DNA of 64,000 nucleotides from Mycobacterium paraseoulense (lineage in GTDB: Bacteria > Actinomycetota > Actinomycetes > Mycobacteriales > Mycobacteriaceae): contig NZ_AP022619.1 of the NCBI RefSeq assembly GCF_010731655.1, forward strand, positions 5,642,001 to 5,706,000, in the 5' to 3' direction. The notes under the pieces were generated by a model. That model did no database searches, was not told where the DNA came from, and was given only the letters and a program-made list of their open reading frames with translations. The position numbers were made by a program, and so were the translations under genes. Below, in pieces: positions 36,059-44,964 of the stretch; positions within the stretch are counted from its first letter, which is position 1; each line of letters begins with the position of its first letter.

Positions 36059-37603
36059 GTGACCGAAGCCATGACAGACGTCGAGCCGACTCAGGCGCAC
36101 GAGCCCGTGCACACCCGAGCCCTCATCATCGGGACCGGCTTCTCCGGTCTCGGAATGGCGATCGCCTTGCAACAGCAGGGCGTGGACTTCGTCATCCTGG
36201 AGAAGGCCGAAGACGTCGGGGGCACCTGGCGAGACAATAGCTACCCCGGCTGTGCCTGCGACATCCCGTCGCACCTGTACTCGTTCTCGTTCGAGCCCAA
36301 GCCCGACTGGAAGAACCCGTTCTCCTATCAGCCCGAGATCTGGGACTACCTCAAGGGGGTCACGGACAAGTACGGGCTGCGCCGCTACATGGTGTTCAAC
36401 TCGCTGGTGGATCGCGCTCATTGGGACGACGACGAGAATCGGTGGCACGTGTTCACCGCCGACGGCCGCGAGTACGTCGCCCAGTTTCTGATCTCCGGCG
36501 CGGGCGCGCTGCACATCCCGTCGTTTCCCGACATCGAGGGACGCGACGAATTCGCCGGTCCCGCTTTCCATTCGGCGGAGTGGGACCACAGCGTCGATCT
36601 GACCGGCAAGCGGGTGGCGATCATCGGCACCGGCGCCAGCGCGATCCAGATCGTCCCGGAGATCGTCGGGCAGGTCGCCGAACTTCAGCTCTACCAACGC
36701 ACCCCGCCGTGGGTGGTGCCGCGTTCCAACCCCGAGATTCCCGACGCGCTGCGCCGGGCCATGGCGAACGTACCGGGCCTGCGGGCGCTGGTGCGTCTCG
36801 CGCTCTATTGGGGACAAGAGGCGTTGGCCGTCGGCATGACCAAGCGGCCGAACGCACTGAAGTTCATCGAGGCCTACTGCAAGTACAACATTCGCCGCTC
36901 GGTGAAGGACCGCGACCTGCGCCGCAAGCTGACCCCGCACTACCGCATCGGGTGCAAGCGAATCCTGAACTCCTCCACGTATTACCGCGCGGTCGCGGAC
37001 CCCAAGACCCAATTGATCACAGAGGGCATCAGCCGAATCACGCGGGACGGGATCGTCACCGCCGACGGCCGCGAGCACAAGGTGGACGTGATCGTCTACG
37101 CCACCGGCTTCCACGTCACCGATTCCTACACCTACGTCCAGATCAAGGGGCGGCATGGGGAGGACCTGGTCGACCGCTGGAACCGCGAGGGCATCGGCGC
37201 GCATCGCGGCATCACCGTCGCCGACGTGCCCAACCTTTTCTTCCTGCTCGGACCCAACACCGGGCTCGGGCACAACTCGGTGGTTTTCATGATCGAATCC
37301 CAGATCCACTACGTCGCCAGTGCCATCAAGACCTGCGACAAGCTGGGCGCGCAGGCGCTGGCGCCCACGCGCGAGGCCCAGGACCGATTCAACGACGAGC
37401 TGCAACGCAGGCTGTCGCACTCGGTGTGGAACACCGGTGGCTGCGCCAGCTGGTACCTCGACGAGCACGGCAAGAACACCGTGCTGTGGGGCGGCTATAC
37501 CTGGGAGTACTGGCGCGCGACTCGCTCGGTCAAGCCGGAGGAGTATCAGTTCTTCGGCGCCGACTCACGTGCCGGCCGTCGCGCGGCGGCCGTCGGGGGC
37601 TGA
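36059..37603 (+). CDS. Flavin-containing monooxygenase (Baeyer-Villiger type)
   Basis: 514 residues from GTG 36059 (ATG 36071 is an alternative). The FAD motif is IIGTGFSGLGMAIAL (about 23-37) and the NADP motif IIGTGASAIQIVPE (about 189-202). The family fingerprint around GPAFHSAEWDHSVDL resembles the Baeyer-Villiger FxGxxxHxxxW. GATVATGFHVTDSY-like VYATGFHVTDSY completes the core. Such enzymes insert oxygen next to a carbonyl or oxygenate S/N; M. tuberculosis homologues activate ethionamide, whereas the natural substrate is unknown. The C-terminal 39 bp overlap the convergent SDR gene. Confidence 0.9.
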   Translation: MTEAMTDVEPTQAHEPVHTRALIIGTGFSGLGMAIALQQQGVDFVILEKAEDVGGTWRDNSYPGCACDIPSHLYSFSFEPKPDWKNPFSYQPEIWDYLKGVTDKYGLRRYMVFNSLVDRAHWDDDENRWHVFTADGREYVAQFLISGAGALHIPSFPDIEGRDEFAGPAFHSAEWDHSVDLTGKRVAIIGTGASAIQIVPEIVGQVAELQLYQRTPPWVVPRSNPEIPDALRRAMANVPGLRALVRLALYWGQEALAVGMTKRPNALKFIEAYCKYNIRRSVKDRDLRRKLTPHYRIGCKRILNSSTYYRAVADPKTQLITEGISRITRDGIVTADGREHKVDVIVYATGFHVTDSYTYVQIKGRHGEDLVDRWNREGIGAHRGITVADVPNLFFLLGPNTGLGHNSVVFMIESQIHYVASAIKTCDKLGAQALAPTREAQDRFNDELQRRLSHSVWNTGGCASWYLDEHGKNTVLWGGYTWEYWRATRSVKPEEYQFFGADSRAGRRAAAVGG

Positions 37604-38473
37604 GCTTTTCGCGAATGAGCGAAGGTTCATGCGCACGATGCGGTCCAGTACCCGGTCGGACACGACGCGGCTGATCCGCAGCAATATCGCGGCGTCGCGG
37701 CCGATGGTGTAGCGAGTTCTCGGACGGGACGCGGTCGCGGCCTTGACAATCACTGTGGCGGCGTGTTCGGCCGAGACGCCGTCCTCGCCGAACGACCGGG
37801 CTTGGGCCGTGACGGCTGCCGCGAGCGCGTCGTAGCGCGCGAGTTGGTCGGCGGTCATGTTGGCCATCAGTCCCTCCGCAGTCGCGATTCCGCGCTCGGC
37901 CATCTCGGTCTTGACCGCACCGGGTTCGACGACGACGACCTTGATCCCGAAATCACCGACCTCTCGGCGCAGGGCATCGCTGACCGCCTCGAGCGCGAAC
38001 TTCGAGCCGGCATATGCGCCGTAGGTCGGCAAGACCACCTTCCCGCCGACGGAACTTATGTTCACGACGGTGCCCGAGCTGAGCAGTAGGGCCGGCAACA
38101 GCGCCTGAGTCATCGCGATGTGCCCGAACAGGTTGACCTCGAACTGCTTGCGCCACTGGTCAAGCGGCAACGTCTCCACCGGCGCGTTGATCGCAATGCC
38201 GGCGTTGTTGACCAACGCGCGCAGCGGTCGGCGCAGCGGATCATTCGCGACGCGGGCGGCGATCGCGGCCACGTCCGACTCGACGGTGATGTCGAGGATG
38301 TGCGGTTCGATGCGTTCGGCCCGCAACGCATCGGCGTCGACCGCGCGGCGCACGCCGGCAAGAACGTGAAAACCGTTGCGGGCCAATTGTCTTGCGGTGG
38401 CGGCGCCGATACCGGTAGAGGCACCGGTCACCACGATCAGCTGGTTGCGTTCGGGGGGATGCGGGGAAGTCAT
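37565..38473 (-). CDS. Short-chain dehydrogenase/reductase
   Basis: 302 residues, ATG 38473 with GGAGA 8 bp upstream. The nucleotide motif is TGASTGIGAATARQ (about 16-29), NNAGIAINA is at about 88, and the catalytic YAGSK near 150 follows the Ser in NISSVGG. It is an oxidoreductase of unknown substrate. It is divergent from a TetR gene, with two operator-like repeats between the starts, and overlaps the flavin monooxygenase tail by 39 bp. Confidence 0.87.
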   Translation of the reverse strand: MTSPHPPERNQLIVVTGASTGIGAATARQLARNGFHVLAGVRRAVDADALRAERIEPHILDITVESDVAAIAARVANDPLRRPLRALVNNAGIAINAPVETLPLDQWRKQFEVNLFGHIAMTQALLPALLLSSGTVVNISSVGGKVVLPTYGAYAGSKFALEAVSDALRREVGDFGIKVVVVEPGAVKTEMAERGIATAEGLMANMTADQLARYDALAAAVTAQARSFGEDGVSAEHAATVIVKAATASRPRTRYTIGRDAAILLRISRVVSDRVLDRIVRMNLRSFAKSSAPDGRRATAGT

Positions 38474-38493
38474 GGCGGTCTCCAGGGGCGGAT

Positions 38494-38514
38494 TGAGTTG
38501 ACGCTGTCATCTCA
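38494..38514. promoter_or_regulatory. TetR operator 1 between SDR and TetR genes
   Basis: Arms TGAGTTGAC (38494-38502) and GTCATCTCA (38506-38514) around GCT match at 8 of 9 positions. The site lies 21 bp from the SDR start. Confidence 0.65.
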
Positions 38515-38524
38515 AACTAACAGC

Positions 38525-38545
38525 TGAGTTGACAATGTCAACTGA
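38525..38545. promoter_or_regulatory. TetR operator 2 over the regulator's -35
   Basis: Arms TGAGTTGAC (38525-38533) and GTCAACTGA (38537-38545) around AAT; 8 of 9 positions pair, and the left arm is identical to that of operator 1. Centres are 31 bp (three turns) apart. TTGACA at 38529-38534 is a -35 and TATGCT at 38556-38561 a -10, so binding here would block the TetR promoter. Confidence 0.7.
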
Positions 38546-38567
38546 AGCGCCGACATATGCTCAGCCG

Positions 38568-39143
38568 GTGACGACTCGCTCGGAGAGCGCCGCGGCGACT
38601 CGCCGTTCGCTGCTCGAGGCCGCGGAGGTGCTGCTCGACCTCGGCGGAGTCGAGGCCGTGACGCTGCGAGAGGTGGGCGCTCGCAGCGGCGTGTCGCGAT
38701 CGGCGGCGTACCGCCACTTCGCCGACAAGCAGTCGCTGCTCACCGTCCTCGCCGCGAACGCGCTCGGTGAACTGGGCGACTCTCTCGAGGTGTTGGCCGC
38801 CAGCGACGACCCGCCCGAGGTGTCATTGCGATCCGGTCTTCTTTCGCTGATCGCTCTCGGCCGCAGCCGGCCGCACCTGTATCGCCTGATGTTTACCCCG
38901 CCCCCGGGCGACCCGCCCGAGGCGGCGGTGCGCGCCGCCGAACGCACGCAGAACCTGTTTCTCGACATCGTGGGCCGCATCACCGGCCCCCGGCAGGCAA
39001 GGCGTTATGGGGCACTGCTTTTGACGACCGCCCACGGCATCACCGGTCTGGACCTGAGCGGCCACCTCGACCTGGATAAGTGGCACACCGACGCCGAGGA
39101 ACTCGTGGACACGATCATCGCCCTGTTGCCAAAGGGGGAGTGA
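38568..39143 (+). CDS. TetR family regulator, divergent from the SDR gene
   Basis: 191 residues from GTG 38568. An ATG at 38535 is open but lies inside operator 2, and the -10 TATGCT ends seven bases before the GTG, so a leaderless start at the GTG fits better. The helix-turn-helix is AVTLREVGARSGVSRSAAYR then HFADKQSLL (about 31-59). The ligand domain (TetR_C, WHG type) contains PHLYRLMF. Its probable targets are itself and the SDR gene. Confidence 0.87.
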   Translation: MTTRSESAAATRRSLLEAAEVLLDLGGVEAVTLREVGARSGVSRSAAYRHFADKQSLLTVLAANALGELGDSLEVLAASDDPPEVSLRSGLLSLIALGRSRPHLYRLMFTPPPGDPPEAAVRAAERTQNLFLDIVGRITGPRQARRYGALLLTTAHGITGLDLSGHLDLDKWHTDAEELVDTIIALLPKGE

Positions 39144-39149
39144 GGCGGA

Positions 39150-39704
39150 TCAGGCGCCGCGCCTGAGGAGTTCGGTGAAGGCTTGCGCGGCCGCGTCGAC
39201 GCCCGCCTCGTCGTCGGTGGCCACCAGGTCCAGCAGCAGGCCGCGGATGACGGCCAGCCCGAGCCGCGCCATGGCCCGATCGATCCGCCCGTCGGTGGGG
39301 TCCGCCACGGCCCCGACCTCCGCGAGCCAGCCGTCGACCGCGCCGGGAACCATACGGGCGAACGGCTTTTCGCCCTGAGCCGCGCGCGCGTAGCACTCGA
39401 AGAAGAGGCGTTCGGCTTGGCGAAGCTCGGGGCGGCGGACATCGGCCCACATGGCGGCGAAGCCCTCGGCCGGTGTCCGGGGCAGCTCGGCCAGCACGCC
39501 CATCTGGCGGCGCTCCACCTCCTCGACGACCGCCAGCAGCAGTTCCTCTCGAGACCCGAAGTGGTGCAACAGCATTCGGTGGCTGGTGCCCACCGCGGCG
39601 GCCACGTCGCGCAACGATCGATCGCCGACCCCGCCGGCCGCGAACTCGGTGACGAGCGTGTCGAGGAGCTGCCTGCGCCGTTCGGAGTCAGGAGTGCGAG
39701 CCAT
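39150..39704 (-). CDS. TetR family regulator, second gene of the SRPBCC unit
   Basis: 184 residues from ATG 39704. The helix-turn-helix is DRSLRDVAAAVGTSHRMLLH then HFGSREELL (about 28-56). The ligand domain has LRQAERLFFECYARAAQG and ends in TELLRRGA. The start lies 17 bp inside the end of the SRPBCC gene, so the two genes are coupled. It converges with the TetR gene at 38568, with only 6 bp between the stops. The palindrome in front of the SRPBCC gene is its likely own operator. Confidence 0.87.
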   Translation of the reverse strand: MARTPDSERRRQLLDTLVTEFAAGGVGDRSLRDVAAAVGTSHRMLLHHFGSREELLLAVVEEVERRQMGVLAELPRTPAEGFAAMWADVRRPELRQAERLFFECYARAAQGEKPFARMVPGAVDGWLAEVGAVADPTDGRIDRAMARLGLAVIRGLLLDLVATDDEAGVDAAAQAFTELLRRGA

Positions 39705-40134
39705 CGGCCCGGCTGAGCTGCTCAGACCGGGCCTTGAGTCCTTGAGCCTCGAGTTTGAGGAATCGCTTGGTCTTGTTGAGCATCAACCGGCCGATCGGGG
39801 CGCCGAGCACGCCGCCCTGATCCAGCCGCTGGCGCACCAGGGTGCGCCCGCCCGGTTGTGCGATGACGTCGTGCCGGGCGCTCACGCGCACGCCGGGGGA
39901 GCGTTGCACCCACGTCCACGACGTGCCCGGATCGATCTCGGTGACCTTCCAGACCAGCTTCGCCATGCCGGGCTGTTTGATCGCGAACCGTCTGCCCACT
40001 GCCAGCGTGGGCCCGTCCCGTCCGATCAGCGAGGTCACCGAGGCGGTCCACTCGGGCCAGCGCTCCACCTCGCTGAAGACATCCCACACGAGCTGCGGCG
40101 GCGCGTCGATCTCGACGCTGTCTTCGGTAATCAT
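39688..40134 (-). CDS. SRPBCC family protein (polyketide cyclase/START-like)
   Basis: 148 residues from ATG 40134. The start VEIDAPPQLVWDVFSEVERW, followed by PEWTASVT, is the classic SRPBCC opening; the middle TSWTWVQRSPGVRVSARHDV and C-terminal helix QLSRADG agree. This fold binds hydrophobic ligands in a deep pocket. No catalytic function can be inferred. Together with the coupled TetR gene it looks like a small ligand-responsive unit. A 14-bp palindrome abuts its start codon. Confidence 0.85.
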   Translation of the reverse strand: MITEDSVEIDAPPQLVWDVFSEVERWPEWTASVTSLIGRDGPTLAVGRRFAIKQPGMAKLVWKVTEIDPGTSWTWVQRSPGVRVSARHDVIAQPGGRTLVRQRLDQGGVLGAPIGRLMLNKTKRFLKLEAQGLKARSEQLSRADGSHS

Positions 40135-40148
40135 GTACCAAATGGTAC
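40135..40148. promoter_or_regulatory. Palindromic operator abutting the SRPBCC start
   Basis: GTACCAAATGGTAC: perfect 6-bp arms around AA, touching the first base of the minus-strand ATG at 40134. A bound dimer would cover the promoter downstream edge or the 5' end of the gene. The likely binder is the TetR protein of the same unit. Confidence 0.65.
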
Positions 40149-40229
40149 GTGTTGTGCGCGCCGTTGAACAGGGTCGGCCACAACGTGCGAAAGCTGTACT
40201 GGGCCAAGAGTCGGGTTACGACACGGAAG

Positions 40230-40245
40230 ACACAACGTGTTGTGT
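40230..40245. promoter_or_regulatory. NrdR-type box 1 upstream of nrdF2
   Basis: ACACAACGTGTTGTGT, palindromic at 14 of 16 positions and close to the NrdR consensus ACACWATATATWGTGT. It is the best NrdR box of the window. Confidence 0.8.
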
Positions 40246-40261
40246 TGCCGCGGCTTGTCGT

Positions 40262-40277
40262 ACCCCAGGGGTAGTGT
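40262..40277. promoter_or_regulatory. NrdR-type box 2 upstream of nrdF2
   Basis: ACCCCAGGGGTAGTGT matches the consensus mainly in its right half (TAGTGT). It lies exactly 32 bp from box 1, the same spacing as before nrdH, and 50 bp before the nrdF2 start. Confidence 0.65.
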
Positions 40278-40314
40278 TTGAGCTCTAGTCATCCGCAGGC
40301 AAAACGGCGCGTGA

Positions 40315-41301
<987 letters not shown>

Positions 41302-41320
41302 TTTCGCTGGTTGATTGAGA

Positions 41321-41368
41321 ATCGGGCCGGCCGCACCGTCGGGGGGGAGGGACTGGGGCCGGCCCGAT
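41321..41368. terminator. Bidirectional terminator between nrdF2 and the nuclease gene
   Basis: ATCGGGCCGGCC (41321-41332) and GGCCGGCCCGAT (41357-41368) form a perfect 12-bp stem with a 24-base loop. It lies 19 bp after nrdF2 and 3 bp beyond the end of the convergent gene, so it can serve both strands. Confidence 0.75.
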
Positions 41369-41371
41369 CAT

Positions 41372-41980
41372 CTATTCAGACACCGGCCGGGCCGATTTTC
41401 TTCCCACGGGATTCTTGGCGCCTCCCGCGAGCGGGGGCACCCAACCCTGGAGGACTTTGCGGCCGATCAGTTGGCAGCCGTGGGTGTGTGCCAATTGCTT
41501 TGCGGCCCTGGTGAATTCCCGATTGCTCACGACGATGCTCCTGGTGCACCCGTGGTGGCGGGCGCCGGATACCACCTGCTGAACGGCGGCCACGCCAACG
41601 GATTTGCCGTAGCGCTTGCACTGGACCGCCACCGAGTGGCCGTCCTTTTCGGCGATCAGGTCGACGCCGTAGTCCCCGACCGGTGGGGTGAAGGTGACGC
41701 GCCAACCGGCCCGGCGCAGCCGCCCCGCGACATAGCGTTCGAACTCGACGCCGTCCATGGCGTCGACAGCGCCCAACATGGCGCGTCCCGCGCGCGGCCA
41801 ATGAGCACGGGTTGCCCAGCCGGCCAGCACCGCGAGCAGCAGGGCCAGGTAAAACGCCACGAAGCCCAGCCCGGGGTTGTGCTCGGCGAGGCCGACCAAC
41901 AGCCCGCAGGCCAGCGGGATGACGACGAGCGCCTTGAGCACGCCTCGATGGTAGGGATCGGCCATGACAAAACGAGACAT
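41372..41980 (-). CDS. Membrane-anchored Mrr-type restriction endonuclease-like protein
   Basis: 202 residues from ATG 41980; ATG 41965 is an equal candidate. Two hydrophobic segments (about 15-32 and 40-57) precede a cytosolic Mrr_cat-type nuclease domain. Its PD-(D/E)XK core is visible: GDYGVDLIAEKDGHSVAVQC, with the catalytic D and QCK. VAVQQVVSGARHHGC follows. Such solitary Mrr-like proteins may cut modified DNA or act in repair; no methylase or partner is adjacent. The membrane hairpin is unusual for a restriction enzyme. Confidence 0.8.
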   Translation of the reverse strand: MSRFVMADPYHRGVLKALVVIPLACGLLVGLAEHNPGLGFVAFYLALLLAVLAGWATRAHWPRAGRAMLGAVDAMDGVEFERYVAGRLRRAGWRVTFTPPVGDYGVDLIAEKDGHSVAVQCKRYGKSVGVAAVQQVVSGARHHGCTRSIVVSNREFTRAAKQLAHTHGCQLIGRKVLQGWVPPLAGGAKNPVGRKSARPVSE

Positions 41981-42072
41981 TGACCGCAAGCGCCGCGCCC
42001 GGCCCGCACATGTTCGGGCAATGAACGGCATATGAATTGTGGGGATCCCGTGACGGCTCGCTAGCGTGGCTG

Positions 42073-42531
42073 ATGCCACTGCCCGAAACTGTTCTGGTGA
42101 CGACAACCGCATCCTCCGAGAAGGATCACCGCCACCATTTCTTGCGTTCAGTGATTCAGTGGCTGCAGGTCGGCTACCCGGGTGGCGTTCCCGGCCCCGA
42201 CCGCGTGCCGCTGATGGCCTTGCTGCGCAGCACCCCGCTGACCGAAGACCAGATCCGCGAGGTGGTGCGCGAAATTACCAAGGACGGCTCCCCGGCGCTC
42301 GCCGACCATGTCATCGATCGCGACGAGATCGCCGAATTCATCTCCGACATGACGCAGTTCGACGCCGGCAAGGAGAACATCATCCGGGTGGCCGCCACGC
42401 TGGCCGCGGCCGGCTGGCCGTTGGCCGGCATCGACGTGAGCGAGGTTGTTCCCGACGACGAGCACGCGGAGGCCGCCGAAGTCATCGCCCGTGACCGCGT
42501 GCCCGAAGCACCGTCAGAGGTCGCCTCATAG
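42073..42531 (+). CDS. DUF3349 protein
   Basis: 152 residues from ATG 42073; GTG 42097 would remove 8 residues. The conserved core is [20 protein letters not shown], followed by [19 protein letters not shown] and a second helical half [14 protein letters not shown]. This is the small helical DUF3349 family of actinobacteria, of unknown function, with M. tuberculosis Rv3046c as the counterpart (from memory). A TAGCGT box at 42062-42067 sits five bases before the ATG, consistent with a near-leaderless mRNA. The last 6 bp overlap the convergent adhC end. Confidence 0.85.
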   Translation: MPLPETVLVTTTASSEKDHRHHFLRSVIQWLQVGYPGGVPGPDRVPLMALLRSTPLTEDQIREVVREITKDGSPALADHVIDRDEIAEFISDMTQFDAGKENIIRVAATLAAAGWPLAGIDVSEVVPDDEHAEAAEVIARDRVPEAPSEVAS

Positions 42532-43566
42532 CTTCGAGATGTCGATGACGAAGCGGTAGCGGACGTCGCTTGCCAGCACGCGCTCGTAGGCCTCGTTGAT
42601 GTAATCCGGCTCGATCAGCTCGATTTCGGGCGTCACGTCGTGTTCGGCGCAGAAGTCCAGCATCTCCTGGGTTTCGGCGATGCCGCCGATGTTCGACCCG
42701 GAGAGGCTGCGCCGCGCCAGCGCCAGCGGGAACGCCCCCACCTCCATGGGGTGCTCGGGGATGCCCAGTTCGACGAGGGTGCCGTCGACGTCGAGCAGGC
42801 TGAGGTAGTCGTTGAGGTTCAGGTTCGCCGACACGGTGTTGAGTATCAGGTCGAAGCTGTTGCGCAACTTCTTGAAGGTGGCGGGGTCGGCCGTCGCGTA
42901 GTAGTTACTGGCGCCCAGCCGCAGGCCGTCCTCCATCTTCTTCAGCGACTGCGAGAGCACGGTCACCTCGGCGCCCATCGCGGCGCCCAGCTTGACGCCC
43001 ATGTGCCCCAGGCCGCCCAGGCCGATGATCGCCAGGCGGGTGTTCGGGCCGGCCTTCCAGTGCCGCAACGGCGAAAATAGTGTGATCCCCGCGCACAGCA
43101 GCGGCGCCGCCTTGTCCAGCGGCAGGGAGTCGGGGATGCGCAAGACGAAGTTCTCGTCGACGACGATCGCCTGGCTGTAGCCGCCCTGCGTCGGCGTGCC
43201 GTCTTTGTCGGTGGAGTTGTAGGTGAAGGTCGCGCCCTTCTTGCAGTAATTCTCGAGGCCGGCCGTGCAGGAGCTGCACTGGCCGCAGGAGTTCACCATG
43301 CAGCCCACCCCGACGTGGTCGCCTCGCTTGTATTTGGTGACTTCGGAACCCACCTCGCGCACCACACCGGCGATCTCATGGCCGACGACGACGGGGTAAT
43401 TCGGCACACCCCATTCGCCCTTGGCCGTGTGGATGTCGGAGTGGCAGATGCCGGCGAACTTGATGTCGATCGCCACGTCGTGCGGACCGGGTTCACGGCG
43501 CTCGATGGTGGTCTTGGTCAACGGTTCGGTTGCCGACGTGGCGGCATAGGCCGAAACAGTGCTCAT
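42526..43566 (-). CDS. adhC: Zinc-dependent NADP alcohol dehydrogenase AdhC
   Basis: 346 residues. The catalytic zinc site is GICHSDIH (Cys39-type) with GHEIAGVV. The structural zinc quartet is [15 protein letters not shown]. The nucleotide fold is [13 protein letters not shown]. This is the CAD/YahK-like family that reduces aldehydes with NADPH. From memory, the orthologue is Rv3045, next to fecB as here. The upstream 115 bp contain TTTAGCTAAGGTAATG, which only weakly recalls an iron box. Confidence 0.93.
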   Translation of the reverse strand: MSTVSAYAATSATEPLTKTTIERREPGPHDVAIDIKFAGICHSDIHTAKGEWGVPNYPVVVGHEIAGVVREVGSEVTKYKRGDHVGVGCMVNSCGQCSSCTAGLENYCKKGATFTYNSTDKDGTPTQGGYSQAIVVDENFVLRIPDSLPLDKAAPLLCAGITLFSPLRHWKAGPNTRLAIIGLGGLGHMGVKLGAAMGAEVTVLSQSLKKMEDGLRLGASNYYATADPATFKKLRNSFDLILNTVSANLNLNDYLSLLDVDGTLVELGIPEHPMEVGAFPLALARRSLSGSNIGGIAETQEMLDFCAEHDVTPEIELIEPDYINEAYERVLASDVRYRFVIDISKL

Positions 43567-43681
43567 GATATTCCTCTTCGATATGGTCGCGTCAGCAAAA
43601 GTTTAGCTAAGGTAATGTTCCCGGGCCAAACGGTGGCCGCCGGCTATCACCCTAGGACGACGGGTACCCGCTCGCCTGCCG

Positions 43682-44788
43682 CTAATTGATCGGGGCGTTG
43701 ACCAGGCGGAGGTCGTCGACGATGCCGCGGGCCGCGATCAGGCCCTCGCCGGTCTGCCACACCTCGTCGTTGACGACGTAGACCCGGTTGTCGTGGTTGG
43801 CGGACAGCTTGCGCCACGGGTTGCTGTCCAGCACGGTGGCGGCGCGCTGGGCGGCCGCCGGTGACGCGCACGACACGTAGACGACGTCGGCGTCGGCGGC
43901 GGAGAGGTCGGGGTTTTTGGCCAGGTCGTCGTCGGTGGCGCCGATCTCGATGTAGGGCTTGTCGGTGAACCGTTGGGACGCCGGCCGGTCCACGCCGACG
44001 GCGCCGAGCACGCTGGCCGGGAAGTTGTTGGTGCCGTAGACCCGGATCGTGTTGGTGGTCAGCTGCACGATGGACGCCTGAAAGTGGGAGGCGTCATGGC
44101 GGGCGCCGATGTCGCCGGCCCGTTGGGAAAAGCCGTTGAGCAGCGCGTCCACCGCGGCGCCGCGCGCCGTCGCGGCCCCTACGCCGCGGAGGTTGTCCTG
44201 CCAGGCCGCGCCGGGCGCCGCGGTGAACACCGTCGGGGCGATCGCCGCCAGCTGCGGATACAACTTGGGCGTCAGGCCCTGCGATCCCAGGATGAGGTCC
44301 GGGTGGGTGGCCGCGATCCCGGCCAGGTCCGGGTTGCTGCGGGTCCCGACGCCGGGCACGCCGTGCACCGCGCTGCCCAGGTAGGCGGGCTGGCTCGACG
44401 ACCCGTCGGGCAGCGCGGCGGCGACCACCCGCGATTGCAGTCCGAGCGCGCACAGGGCGTCGAGCTGGTCGCCGGAAAGCACCACGATGCGCTGCGGCTC
44501 GGCGGGCACCTGCACGACGTCGGGGGTGACACCGGCCGCGTTGTGGGCCTGCCGCGTCTTGGGCCCCGGATCGGCCGCCGCGGAGTCCCGCGCGCACGAC
44601 TCGTCCGGGCGGCGGTCGTTTCCGAGCACGCCGGCGCCCGCGATCTGCGTGGTGGGGGTCACGAGGGCGGGGGTCGGCGCCTTGGAGCCGGGGTTGCCGG
44701 ATCCGCAGCCGCTGCACGTGACGGCGATCACCGCAGCCAGCGCGGCGGCCGCGGGCGGCGACGCGGGTCGGATCAGGCCGAAAAGCAC
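43682..44788 (-). CDS. fecB: FecB-like periplasmic siderophore/heme-binding lipoprotein
   Basis: 368 residues from ATG 44788. The signal peptide ends with TCSGC, placing the lipidated Cys at residue 28. A flexible proline/alanine linker leads into the class III binding-protein fold (PQRIVVLSGDQLDALCALGL; HPDLILGSQGLTPKLYPQLA). It would present ferric siderophore or heme to an importer, which is not in the window. From memory, the orthologue is Rv3044. The gene is separated from the divergent ctaD by 176 bp. Confidence 0.92.
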   Translation of the reverse strand: MLFGLIRPASPPAAAALAAVIAVTCSGCGSGNPGSKAPTPALVTPTTQIAGAGVLGNDRRPDESCARDSAAADPGPKTRQAHNAAGVTPDVVQVPAEPQRIVVLSGDQLDALCALGLQSRVVAAALPDGSSSQPAYLGSAVHGVPGVGTRSNPDLAGIAATHPDLILGSQGLTPKLYPQLAAIAPTVFTAAPGAAWQDNLRGVGAATARGAAVDALLNGFSQRAGDIGARHDASHFQASIVQLTTNTIRVYGTNNFPASVLGAVGVDRPASQRFTDKPYIEIGATDDDLAKNPDLSAADADVVYVSCASPAAAQRAATVLDSNPWRKLSANHDNRVYVVNDEVWQTGEGLIAARGIVDDLRLVNAPIN

Positions 44789-44964
44789 GCGTCAGACGCT
44801 AACACCCGCCGGCTCTGCGCCCGGCACGCCGGAACGACACGCCGCAGCGCCAAGCCGATTACGACAGTTTGTAGGACCAGCCCTGACGTCGGCATGATCG
44901 ACGGCTAAGATTCGTGTCAGCTCTGTTTTGGGCCCCTGTCCTATCCGGATGTTTGGAGAAGCTG

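Noticed and set aside
35198..37468. A 756-codon open frame on the minus strand
   Set aside because: It is antisense to the TetR and flavin monooxygenase genes, whose plus-strand proteins show clear family motifs; long antisense frames are usual in GC-rich DNA.
43600..43620. TTTAGCTAAGGTAATG before adhC as an IdeR iron box
   Set aside because: It shares only a TTAGCTAA-like core with the 19-bp iron box and lacks the symmetric outer arms; fecB itself lies on the other side of this region.
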